Part shown: positions 51,684 through 59,659 of the stretch, in pieces
How positions within the stretch are numbered: the stretch's first letter is position 1
Layout: every line of letters starts with the position of its first letter
Assembly (NCBI GenBank): GCA_965200465.1
Contig: OZ241358.1
Location: 868,001 to 932,000 of the forward strand
Direction of reading: 5' to 3'
From: Azophilus sp965200465
Lineage (GTDB): Bacteria > Pseudomonadota > Gammaproteobacteria > Pseudomonadales > Azotimanducaceae
DNA: 64,000 nt
Position numbers and translations under genes: made by a program
Notes under the pieces: model-generated
Seen by the model: only the letters and a program-made list of their open reading frames with translations
What the model was told of the DNA's origin: nothing
Databases searched by the model: none

Positions 51684-53138
51684 TTGATTTTCTCCAATGT
51701 CGGCCTAGGCCGGCTAAGGCTGCCCTACGATGTGGCGATCTACGGCGCCGGGCCAGCCGGCATCTCCTTGGCTTTGGCGCTGTCCGGGGGCGGCCTGCGC
51801 ATTGGTCTGTTTGAAGCAGGGGGGGTGGACCCGCATGCCGTGGGGGGCGATCATCCCTACCAAGGCGAGAACCTAGGCCGCCCCTACAACTTGGCGGGCA
51901 CCCGCCTGCGCTACCTTGGCGGCACCAGCAATCATTGGGGCGGCTGGTGCCGACCGTTGGACCCGCTTGACTTCGCCGTTCGCCCCCAGGTTCCCTTAAG
52001 CGGCTGGCCCATCGACCGGGAAGCGTTGAACCCCTATCTGGAAGCGGCCTTGGAAGTATGCGAAGTCCCCTCCGGCGGCCTCGGCTTGGCGGCCTTTGAG
52101 CATGACTTTGGCTACCAAGGATTCATTCACCACGACCATCCCAGCTTTCGAGTGAAGAACTTTCTGTTCAGCCCGCCGACCCGATTCGGCGTGCGCTATC
52201 GCCAAGACCTTGAGGATGCGGAGGACATCGAGTGCGTATTGGACGCCACCCTTGTGCGGCTGACGGCCGTTGACGGCGCAGTCGATGGAGCCTTGTTGGC
52301 GTCGTCGGATGGATCCCGGCGTCAGGTGCAGGCGGACCGCCATGTTTTGGCTATGGGAGCGGTGGAGAATGCCCGCACCCTATTGCATTCGCACTTAGCC
52401 AACAGCAGCGATTTCGTCGGGCGCTGCTTTTCCGACCACTTGGGAGGAACCGTCGGCAAGGCGCTGCTGAGCTTCAACAATCGCTACTTTCAGCAAGTCG
52501 TGCGCGTTGGCGAACGGCATTTGCGGGTGTTGCCGCATCTGTCGCTCAGCAATGAGGCGCTGGAGGAGTTTGAGTTGCCGAACTTAGGCTTGGTCATGCC
52601 GCGCATAAGCAGCCGGCCCTTGGATGTTTACGGAACCGGCGTAAAGCGTCAGTTGGATGGGCTGCTGCAGCGCAAAACGCAGCATTACTGGGTGACCGCC
52701 CGCATCGAGAACACGCCGAATCCGCAAAGCCGCGTCACCCTGACCAACCAAACGGACGGCTACGGCGTGCCCCGGGTGGCTTTGAATTGGCGGGTCAACG
52801 CCTTGGACGTGCAGTCCATGAAGCGTTTATGCGCCATTCTTGGTCCGTTGGTTGGGAAAGCCGGCGGCAGAGTGAACATCGACTACCAAGTAGCGGCAGG
52901 GGAGTTTCCGCCGGGTTCCCATCAAGCCCACCAAATGGGCACGACGCGGATGAGCGCCGAGGCGGACGGCGGCGTGGTGAACGCCGACCTGCGCTGCCAT
53001 GACCTCGCCAACCTTTACGTGGCCGGCTCATCGGTATTTCCGACATTCGGATTTGCCAACCCAACACTGGCCATCGTAGCGTTGAGCCTGCGTCTGGCCG
53101 AACACTTGCGCCGGCAAGCGGGAGTGGCGCATGCTTAG
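51684..53138 (+). CDS. GMC-family FAD oxidoreductase
   Basis: 484 residues from TTG 51684 (AGGG 8 nt upstream); a start at GTG 51732 is less likely because it leaves almost nothing before the Rossmann motif. Dinucleotide site VAIYGAGPAGISLALAL (residues 17-33), NHWGGWCRPLD, then HQMGTTRMSAEADGG and SSVFPTFGFANPTLAIVALS at the C-terminus, the GMC C-terminal domain. GMC enzymes oxidise alcohols or sugars with FAD. It has no signal peptide. The next gene overlaps by 8 nt and encodes a Tat-exported protein, so the oxidoreductase may be carried across the membrane as its partner. Likely substrate is a sugar or polyol of the glycan. Confidence 0.85.
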   Translation: MIFSNVGLGRLRLPYDVAIYGAGPAGISLALALSGGGLRIGLFEAGGVDPHAVGGDHPYQGENLGRPYNLAGTRLRYLGGTSNHWGGWCRPLDPLDFAVRPQVPLSGWPIDREALNPYLEAALEVCEVPSGGLGLAAFEHDFGYQGFIHHDHPSFRVKNFLFSPPTRFGVRYRQDLEDAEDIECVLDATLVRLTAVDGAVDGALLASSDGSRRQVQADRHVLAMGAVENARTLLHSHLANSSDFVGRCFSDHLGGTVGKALLSFNNRYFQQVVRVGERHLRVLPHLSLSNEALEEFELPNLGLVMPRISSRPLDVYGTGVKRQLDGLLQRKTQHYWVTARIENTPNPQSRVTLTNQTDGYGVPRVALNWRVNALDVQSMKRLCAILGPLVGKAGGRVNIDYQVAAGEFPPGSHQAHQMGTTRMSAEADGGVVNADLRCHDLANLYVAGSSVFPTFGFANPTLAIVALSLRLAEHLRRQAGVAHA

Positions 53139-53928
53139 CGCAAGCCGTCGCCGCTTCCTGCTGGCCGCCGGCGTCGCCGCCGCGGCGGCGGCCGGCGTTG
53201 CCGTTTACCGTTCCATGCGGGTTGGCGGCGTTGGGGTGCATCTGCATCCTCAACTTGAGGCGTTGATCGCCGCCGGCAACTTCTCCGCGGACCTTGGCGC
53301 TAAATACTTGGAGAATCTGGGCCTGCTTGCGAACGCGCCCTTCGCCCTCCTGCATGACGAGGTCATGGATGGCCTGCCCAAGCACAGCGATCGCCTGCTT
53401 GTGGAGATAGCAGGAAAGGTGGAGCGGGACTTTGCGGAGGGCCGCATTTGCCGAGTTGACGGCTGGCAGTTGGCCGCCACCGAATGCCGCCTAGCCGCGC
53501 TGGCGTTCCTGTTCCAGCAAGCCGGCGGCCGCATTGATGCGCCTCCTGTGGAAGAGGGCAGCCCCATCAGCGAACTTCCGGAAGCAGCCATCGCCCAGCT
53601 CGAAAGCTGGGGGCCGCGTTCGGCGATGGTCGGCGAAGGGTTCAATGTGCAGCCCGATGGCAGCTCCGCCCTATGGTTCCGTTTTGCGGAAATGGATCCG
53701 CAGTCCTATGAGATGTATTTCGGCGCAAGCCCGCTGAGAACCTCCGTAGTCCCCAGTCGAAATTTGATAACGGCAACCGTGACGAAGGGGCAGGTGCGGC
53801 AACTGACGTCGAAGACCGGGGAAATTCCGGTGTACTTGGTGAATTCGGCTCAGGGAAGCAAGCAGTTGATGGGGCGTTTTCGAGTGCGCTCCAAGAGCGC
53901 CGAATCAACGCACGGCGGCTCCGAATAG
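53131..53928 (+). CDS. Tat-exported two-domain protein coupled to the GMC oxidoreductase
   Basis: 265 residues. The N-terminus has a twin-arginine signal (SASRRRFLLAAGVAAAAAAG). Residues about 35-130 form an all-helical domain (LHPQLEALIAAGNFSADLGA, KVERDFAEGRICRVDGWQLA, TECRLAALAFLF), and residues about 155-255 a beta-rich domain (WGPRSAMVGEGFNVQPDGSS, ALWFRF, LMGRFRVR) resembling an immunoglobulin-like fold. It overlaps the GMC gene by 8 nt. By analogy to gluconate dehydrogenases, whose small Tat subunit escorts the GMC subunit, it may be an export or electron-transfer partner, but it lacks the gluconate dehydrogenase subunit 3 pattern, so this is inference. Confidence 0.65.
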   Translation: MLSASRRRFLLAAGVAAAAAAGVAVYRSMRVGGVGVHLHPQLEALIAAGNFSADLGAKYLENLGLLANAPFALLHDEVMDGLPKHSDRLLVEIAGKVERDFAEGRICRVDGWQLAATECRLAALAFLFQQAGGRIDAPPVEEGSPISELPEAAIAQLESWGPRSAMVGEGFNVQPDGSSALWFRFAEMDPQSYEMYFGASPLRTSVVPSRNLITATVTKGQVRQLTSKTGEIPVYLVNSAQGSKQLMGRFRVRSKSAESTHGGSE

Positions 53929-53951
53929 GGTTGTCCAAAGAGTAGTTTTTC

Positions 53952-55703
53952 ATGCAGATCATTGTGCTTGGCATGCATGAGTCCGGCGCTGAGCAAGTCG
54001 CCCGCCTAATAGACTTGATGGCCGCAAGCGCAGGCAGCGGCGGCCATGCCGGAAACGGCGGACCGGGCGCCGCCGCCAATGCTTGGAGGCAATTGGACGT
54101 CAGGCGCCTGAACGACCGCGCCCTCACAGCCCTCGGCAAGAGCTGGTTTGACTGCGCGGACTTGCATCTTGGTGAACTGCCGAGGAATGAGTTGAGCGAA
54201 CTTCGGCGAACCGCCAATGACATCATCAATTCATTGAACGGGCATGGTCCTTGGGTGGCGCAAGACCCCTGCATGTCCTTGCTGTTGGAGCTTTGGCGCC
54301 CGCTCCTTGCAGAACCCCTGTATGTCTTGGTGCATCGTTCCGCGACGGACGCGGCGCAGCTGGTCAGGGAGCGTCATGGCTTGCCGGCGCAACTGGGCCT
54401 TGCCCTGTGGGAGCGCTACAACATTGCCGCTCTGTCCGGCATGGCCAACTGTCCTGGAACGCTTGTGAACTATGATCAGTTGCTAAGCGATGCCCCTGCG
54501 GCGCTTCGGCAACTGCGCGCCGATCTTATGGAACTGGGCGTCAATTGGCTTGGAGACATTCCGCAGGACGTTTTGCAAACCATCCAGGAAGGCCGCTCAG
54601 CGGTTTTGCGCACCTCGGGCGACGCCATAGTCGCCAGCCGGGCGCAACGTCGGTTGGAGGCTCGCCTATACGACCGTTCCGTGTTGAACGCAAGCCCGCC
54701 GGCCGTTTCGGCACCGGCCGCCGCTGTCCTCAAACGCGCGGGAGAACGCTGGGTCGGCCAACGCTGGCTTGTTCGGCTGCTGCGCCAGCGCAACCGAGAG
54801 CGCCTCGGGCTGTACCGCAAACTGCAGGCGGTGCGCCGCCAAGCCATAGCGGCGGACGGGCGCTCCAAAGCGCTTCAGAATGTGCGGGACGCCGGCGGGT
54901 CAAGGGGCGTGTTCGTGATCGGCTGCCCTCGCTCAGGCACCAGCATTCTGTCTTGGGCCTTGGCGATGCACGCCAATTTCTGGACTTCCGCGGAGTCCGA
55001 CTATCTGTTTCGGCTGTTCGGCGATCACCGTCTTCAGGTCGCTTACATGGAAGCCTACGAGCGCCGGGATGAAGGCTGGCTGCACAAGGAGCAGGTCAGC
55101 TTTGCGGAATTTGCGGCCATGCTGGGAAGCGGCGTCGAACGATTGTTTGACAGTCGAGCCGGCGGCCGGCGTTGGGTGGACGCCACGCCCGGCCACACCC
55201 TGATGGTGGAGGCGTTGCTCGGCCTGTTTCCCGCCGCCAACTTTGTCCACATCGTTCGTGACGGGCGGGCCGTGGTGAATTCAATGCTGTCAAGCGGGTT
55301 CGACGCCAAATGGGCGTCGAATTTCGATGCCGCCTGCGCAAGCTGGGTGCATTACGCCTCCTTGGGGCGCCAAGCGGTTGAGGATCATTCCGACCGGGTC
55401 ATTGAGGTGCGGCATGAGGACTTGACCCGCAATCCTTGGTTTGTGCTAAGCCGGGTTTTTTACTTCCTTGGCGAACGGGTTTCCCAGGACGCCATCGACC
55501 TGATCCTGACCCAGCGCATCAACTCAAGCTATGGCAACGCCGCCGCCGCCGACGTCAAAAAGCCCAAGAACCCTGCCGCGGCGCCGGCGCGGCCTTGGGA
55601 GGCCTGGACGGAACAACAGCAAGCCGCCTTCGCCGCAATCGCCGGCGCAACGATGCGCCGGCTTGGCTATGACGGCTTTGACAACGCCCCGGCCAAGGGC
55701 TAG
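53952..55703 (+). CDS. Tandem sulfotransferase, N-terminal copy degenerate
   Basis: 583 residues. The C-terminal half (about 318-560) is a P-loop sulfotransferase: PAPS site GCPRSGTSILSWAL (324-337) and 3'-phosphate site HIVRDGRAVVNSM (433-445), with RHEDLTRNP. The N-terminal half starts with a similar but altered motif, GMHESGAEQVARLIDLM, and has LYVLVHRSATDAAQL at the matching second site, so it looks like a diverged, possibly inactive second sulfotransferase domain. The C-terminal tail is Ala/Pro-rich. It would transfer sulfate from PAPS to a carbohydrate acceptor. It follows the Tat protein by 23 nt and converges with cysH without a gap. Confidence 0.85.
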   Translation: MQIIVLGMHESGAEQVARLIDLMAASAGSGGHAGNGGPGAAANAWRQLDVRRLNDRALTALGKSWFDCADLHLGELPRNELSELRRTANDIINSLNGHGPWVAQDPCMSLLLELWRPLLAEPLYVLVHRSATDAAQLVRERHGLPAQLGLALWERYNIAALSGMANCPGTLVNYDQLLSDAPAALRQLRADLMELGVNWLGDIPQDVLQTIQEGRSAVLRTSGDAIVASRAQRRLEARLYDRSVLNASPPAVSAPAAAVLKRAGERWVGQRWLVRLLRQRNRERLGLYRKLQAVRRQAIAADGRSKALQNVRDAGGSRGVFVIGCPRSGTSILSWALAMHANFWTSAESDYLFRLFGDHRLQVAYMEAYERRDEGWLHKEQVSFAEFAAMLGSGVERLFDSRAGGRRWVDATPGHTLMVEALLGLFPAANFVHIVRDGRAVVNSMLSSGFDAKWASNFDAACASWVHYASLGRQAVEDHSDRVIEVRHEDLTRNPWFVLSRVFYFLGERVSQDAIDLILTQRINSSYGNAAAADVKKPKNPAAAPARPWEAWTEQQQAAFAAIAGATMRRLGYDGFDNAPAKG

Positions 55704-55707
55704 GCCC

Positions 55708-56424
55708 TCAGCCCAATATCCTGACCACGTTTTGCGAGTGCAGGCCGCACTCCTTGTGGGTGGCCTCCTCCCACCACCAGCGCCCGCTTCTTTCATGTTC
55801 ATGGGGGCCGACGGCGCGGGTGCAGGGCTGGCAGCCGATGGAGACGAAACCGCGATCGTGCAGTTCGTTGTAGGGCACGTTCTGAGCGCGGATGTAGGCC
55901 CAGACGTCCTTGGAGGACCAATCCGCAAGGGGGTTGAACTTGATCAGTGAACCCTCCTTGGCGGAGAAGGCGCGGTCCTCCTGCTCCAAAGGTATGTTGG
56001 TTCGCGTCACGCTCTGGTCCTTGCGCTGGCCGGTGACCCAGGCGTCCAGCGTTTTCAGCTTGCGGCGCAACGGCTCTATCTTGCGTACGCCGCAGCATTC
56101 GCCGTGGCCGTCCTGGTAGAAGCTGAAAAGCCCCTTTTTGCGCGCCAAGTCCGCCACTTTCCCAGGCTTGGGCATCAGCATTTCGATGGCCACGCCGTAG
56201 TGCTCCCGCACACGCTCCAGATAGGCGTAGGTTTCCGGGTGCAGGCGCCCCGTGTCCAAGGAGAAGACGTTGAACTGCAGGCCGACGCGATGCGCCATGT
56301 CGATCAGCACCACGTCTTCGGCGCCGCTGAAGGAGATGGCCACCCGCTCCGGGTCGAATCGGGAGGCGATCTCCTGCAGCAGATGCTGCGGCTTGTGGTA
56401 GGCGCTGGCTTTGCGAAAATCCAT
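55708..56424 (-). CDS. cysH: Assimilatory APS reductase (CysH family)
   Basis: 238 residues. It has the CysH fold (FSGAEDVVLIDMAHR, FSLDTGRLHPETYAYL) and, importantly, both Cys pairs of the iron-sulfur APS-reductase subgroup: ECCGVRK near residue 109 and GCQPCTRAV near 193. These ligate a [4Fe-4S] cluster; the E. coli PAPS-specific enzyme lacks them. The C-terminal ECGLH contains the catalytic Cys. It therefore likely reduces adenylyl sulfate directly to sulfite with thioredoxin. That leaves PAPS free for the sulfotransferases nearby. It is the outermost gene of the sulfur-rich block. Confidence 0.9.
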   Translation of the reverse strand: MDFRKASAYHKPQHLLQEIASRFDPERVAISFSGAEDVVLIDMAHRVGLQFNVFSLDTGRLHPETYAYLERVREHYGVAIEMLMPKPGKVADLARKKGLFSFYQDGHGECCGVRKIEPLRRKLKTLDAWVTGQRKDQSVTRTNIPLEQEDRAFSAKEGSLIKFNPLADWSSKDVWAYIRAQNVPYNELHDRGFVSIGCQPCTRAVGPHEHERSGRWWWEEATHKECGLHSQNVVRILG

Positions 56425-56679
56425 CGGTTGCCCCTGTTGGCGGCTTTGCGCCCGTGGGGCGCTTGGCTTGAGGGCGGCAGTCTAGCCAGCGGTCCCGCAG
56501 CGCGGAAAGATTCTCTAGGTATATGCTTAACTCCAATTCCAGCAACGGCCCGGTTGCCAAGATGCGGTCAAATCATCGGTTCGGGAGAGTGTTTTGCATT
56601 TCGATGGGCTACCATTTGGCCAACCCCGCGGCAAGGAATTGGGGTCGGCGGCGGAACCCGAATTAAGGAGAACCAGTCT

Positions 56680-57273
56680 TTGGACATCCTGTGCTTGGAT
56701 TTGGAGGGAGTGCTCATCCCGGAGATTTGGCAAGCGGTGGCGGAGTACACCGGCGTTGACGAATTGCGCAAGACCACCCGGGACATTCCCGACTACGGCG
56801 AGCTGATGCAGTTCCGCCTGGAGGTGCTGCGCCGGCACGACCTGCGCTTTTCCCTAATTCAGGAAGTGGCGCAGGAACTGGAGCCGCTGCCCGGCGCAAG
56901 ATCCTTTCTTGAAGGAGCGCGGCGCCGCTGGCAGCCGGTGGTCGTCTCGGACACCTTCTATGAGTTCGCCGCGCCGCTGATGGCCAAGCTGGGCTGGCCG
57001 ACGCTCCTCTGCCACCGCTTAGTGGTGGAGAACGACCGCATCGCCAAGTGCGAAATGCGCCAGCCGGACCCGAAGCGCAGCGTGGTCAAGGCGTTCAAGT
57101 CCTTGAACTTCCGCGTGGCCGCCGCCGGGGATTCGTACAACGACATTCCCATGCTGGAGGAGGCGCACCAAGGCGTGTTGTTCCGCGCCCCGGCCAAGGT
57201 GCGCAATGCGCATCCCCAGTACGCGGCCGCGCAGAGCTATGAGGACTTGGCCCGCTTGCTCGCGCAGGCTTAA
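56680..57273 (+). CDS. thrH: ThrH phosphoserine phosphatase / homoserine phosphotransferase
   Basis: 197 residues from TTG 56680, with AAGGAG 9 nt upstream. It matches ThrH along its length: DILCLDLEGVLIPEIW with the HAD nucleophile Asp, TTRDIPDYGELM, VVVSDTFYEFAAPLM, LLCHRL and VAAAGDSYNDIPML. ThrH removes phosphate from phosphoserine and can pass it to homoserine, linking serine and threonine synthesis. It stands alone and converges with aceA across a perfect hairpin. The 255 bp before it hold no other gene; a longer in-frame extension upstream is rejected. Confidence 0.93.
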   Translation: MDILCLDLEGVLIPEIWQAVAEYTGVDELRKTTRDIPDYGELMQFRLEVLRRHDLRFSLIQEVAQELEPLPGARSFLEGARRRWQPVVVSDTFYEFAAPLMAKLGWPTLLCHRLVVENDRIAKCEMRQPDPKRSVVKAFKSLNFRVAAAGDSYNDIPMLEEAHQGVLFRAPAKVRNAHPQYAAAQSYEDLARLLAQA

Positions 57274-57292
57274 AGCCCACGCATTCACCCAA

Positions 57293-57309
57293 GGGCCGCC
57301 GTGCGGCCC
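57293..57309. terminator. Bidirectional hairpin between thrH and aceA
   Basis: GGGCCGC-CGT-GCGGCCC is a perfect 7-bp GC stem with a 3-nt loop in a 41-bp convergent gap. No T-tract follows, so it may act with Rho or as an RNA-stabilising end. Confidence 0.5.
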
Positions 57310-57314
57310 GCCGG

Positions 57315-58928
57315 CTAGAATTGGTTCATCGTGTTCGCCGCGCCGCCGGCCAGGAGCGCCTTCTCGCCCAGGAAGTACTCCTTGTGGTCGTCGCCGATGT
57401 TGGAGCCGGCCAAGTCCTGATGCTTCACCGCCGCCAGCTCACGGCGAATCTCGCGGCGCTGGACGCCCTTGACGTAGGCGAGCATGCCAAGGTCGCCGAA
57501 GTAGCCCTCCGCCAGCAGATCCGTTCCCAAGGCCGTTTCGTGGTAGGTGGGCAGGGTGATGAGGTGGTGGAACACGCCGGCCTCCCCGGCGGCGTCCCGC
57601 TGGAAACGGGCGATGAGTTCGTCGGCCGCCTCGGCCAGCGGCGTGTCGTCGTATTCCGCCGCCATAAGCCCCTTGGCGAAAACGGCGGGGTCCGGATAGG
57701 CGGAGACGTCCTTGCCGGCGTCCCGCCACTGCGCATAGACCTGCTCGCGGAACGCCAGGGTCCAGTTGAAGGAGGGCGAGTTGTTGTACACCAGCTTGGC
57801 TTGCGGCGCCTGCTCCCGCACGGCGCCGACCAAGCGGCGAATCTGCTCCAGGTTGGGCCGCTCGGTTTCAATCCAAAGCAGGTCGGCGCCGTGCTCCAGG
57901 CTGGTTACGCAGTCGAGCACCACGCGGTCGGCCCCGGTGCCCTCGCGGAAGGCGTACAGGCCGTTGTCCAGCCGTTGCGGACGGCACAGCTTGCCGTTTT
58001 GGTGGATGGTGACGTCGCCGTCGCGCAACTCCTCCAAGTCATGCACCTCGGCGGCCTCCAGAAAGCCGCAATAGCGGTCGCCCAAATCGCCGGGCGTCTT
58101 GGACACCGGAATCTTCATGGTCAGCCCGGCGCCTAGGGAGTCCGTGCGGGCGACGATCACGCCGTTCTCCACGCCCAGCTCAAGGAAGGCGTAGCGCACG
58201 GCGTTCAGCTTGGAGACGAAGTCCTCGTGGGGCACCGTGACCTTGCCGGCTTGGTGCCCGCACTGCTTGGCGTCCGAGACTTGGTTTTCGATCTGAATGG
58301 CGCAGGCGCCGGCTTCGATCATGCGCTTGGCCAGCAAGTAGGTGGCCTCCTCGTTGCCGAAGCCGGCGTCGATGTCGGCGATCATCGGCACCACATGGGT
58401 TTCGAAGTTGTCGATGCGGGAGATCACCCCGGCCAAGTTGCCGCCCCGGGCGCGGGCCTCGTCAAGCTCCACGAACAGATGCCGCAGTTCCCTCGCGTCC
58501 GCCTGCCGCAGGAAGGTGTAGATCTCCTCAATGAGGTCGGGCACCGTGGTCTTCTCGTGCATGCTCTGGTCCGGCAAGGGGCCAAACTGGGAGCGCAGGG
58601 CGGCCACCATCCAGCCGCTTAGGTAGATGTAGGACTTGCTGGTGGTTTCGCGGTGCTTCTTGACGGACATCATCACCTGCTGTGCGGTGAAGCCGTGCCA
58701 GCAGCCTAGGGACTGGGTGTAGTTGCCGGGGTCCGCATCGTACTCCGCCATGTCCCGGCGCATGATGTCGGCGGTGTAGCGGGCGATGTCTAGGCCCGTG
58801 CGGAAACGGTTCTGCAGGCGCATCCGCACCACGTATTCGGGGTTGACGGCCCGCCAGTTCGCCTGCCTGCGCAGTGCCCGGGTGGTCGCTTCAACCTGTT
58901 GCAGGTAATTGGAGAGATGGGTGGACAT
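57315..58928 (-). CDS. aceA: Isocitrate lyase
   Basis: 537 residues from ATG 58928 (AGGA upstream), the long proteobacterial type seen in Pseudomonas; a longer frame to 59162 overlaps the AT-rich promoter region and is rejected. Active-site loop DAKQCGHQAGK (about 217-227, KQCGH replacing KKCGH), metal site PMIADIDAGFGNEEATYLL, and ENQVSDAK. It splits isocitrate to glyoxylate and succinate, allowing growth on acetate or fatty acids and fitting the acyl-CoA genes elsewhere in the window. Malate synthase is not in the window. Upstream 58929-59044 is AT-rich and probably holds its promoter. Confidence 0.96.
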   Translation of the reverse strand: MSTHLSNYLQQVEATTRALRRQANWRAVNPEYVVRMRLQNRFRTGLDIARYTADIMRRDMAEYDADPGNYTQSLGCWHGFTAQQVMMSVKKHRETTSKSYIYLSGWMVAALRSQFGPLPDQSMHEKTTVPDLIEEIYTFLRQADARELRHLFVELDEARARGGNLAGVISRIDNFETHVVPMIADIDAGFGNEEATYLLAKRMIEAGACAIQIENQVSDAKQCGHQAGKVTVPHEDFVSKLNAVRYAFLELGVENGVIVARTDSLGAGLTMKIPVSKTPGDLGDRYCGFLEAAEVHDLEELRDGDVTIHQNGKLCRPQRLDNGLYAFREGTGADRVVLDCVTSLEHGADLLWIETERPNLEQIRRLVGAVREQAPQAKLVYNNSPSFNWTLAFREQVYAQWRDAGKDVSAYPDPAVFAKGLMAAEYDDTPLAEAADELIARFQRDAAGEAGVFHHLITLPTYHETALGTDLLAEGYFGDLGMLAYVKGVQRREIRRELAAVKHQDLAGSNIGDDHKEYFLGEKALLAGGAANTMNQF

Positions 58929-59044
58929 TGGGGTTCCTCGCTTGGGCTGGATGCAGTTGCGGCGGCAAGTTATACGAAAAATTATGGAATGTATGGATAC
59001 TAATAATTTCTTTTTGGGAATGGAACGGTCAGCGCCGATGCGGG

Positions 59045-59464
59045 CTAGGGCAGCTGCATTTCGATGTGCATGATGCCGGCGTCCATGAAGGTTTCGCCTT
59101 GGGCGATGAAGCCGGCCCGTTGGTAAAACGCCTCCGCCTCCATCTGCGCATGCAAAAAGCACCTAGGGCAGCCCAACGCCTTCGCCTCGGCGACAGCGGC
59201 CCGCAGCAGCAGTGCGCCGACGCCGCAGCGCCGATGCGCGGGCAGCACCGCCATGCGGCCGATCTGCCCGCTCGGCAGCAGCCGGGCGCAGCCGATGTCC
59301 GCGCCGGCCTCCGACTGAGCCAGGAAATGCCGGGCGGCTTCGTCCTCCCCGTCCAGCTCCAAGTGCTCCGGCACCTTCTGCTCCACAACGAACACCGCGG
59401 TGCGGATGGCCATCAGCCGCTCCTTGTGGGATGTCCAAGCCACTCGTTTAATTCTGGCCGGCAT
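59045..59464 (-). CDS. GNAT-family N-acetyltransferase (ElaA-like)
   Basis: 139 residues. The acetyl-CoA loop of the GNAT fold is present as IGRMAVLPAHRRCGVGALLL (R/Q-x-x-G-x-G/A), followed by the C-terminal strand CFLHAQMEAEAFYQRAGF. IRTAVFVVEQKVPEHLELDG near the N-terminus is typical of the ElaA/YjcF subgroup. Substrate unknown. The gene is isolated; no operon partner. The following 195 bp up to purB hold nothing I can name. Confidence 0.85.
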   Translation of the reverse strand: MPARIKRVAWTSHKERLMAIRTAVFVVEQKVPEHLELDGEDEAARHFLAQSEAGADIGCARLLPSGQIGRMAVLPAHRRCGVGALLLRAAVAEAKALGCPRCFLHAQMEAEAFYQRAGFIAQGETFMDAGIMHIEMQLP

Positions 59465-59659
59465 GTTTGGATGCTCCGCTCCGACTAATCCTCAAGCTGC
59501 GCCTTCCCGCCCGCGTCATCCGGCAGGACCGCAAGCAGGCCAAGCGTTTCCGCGCCCTCGTCCTAGTCCGCCCCTGCTGCGGCGGATTGGCGATGGCGCA
59601 CTTGGAGAGACTCCGCCCGTCGAAGCTCGGCCAGGACATGGCGGGCAGCCAACCCGCCC

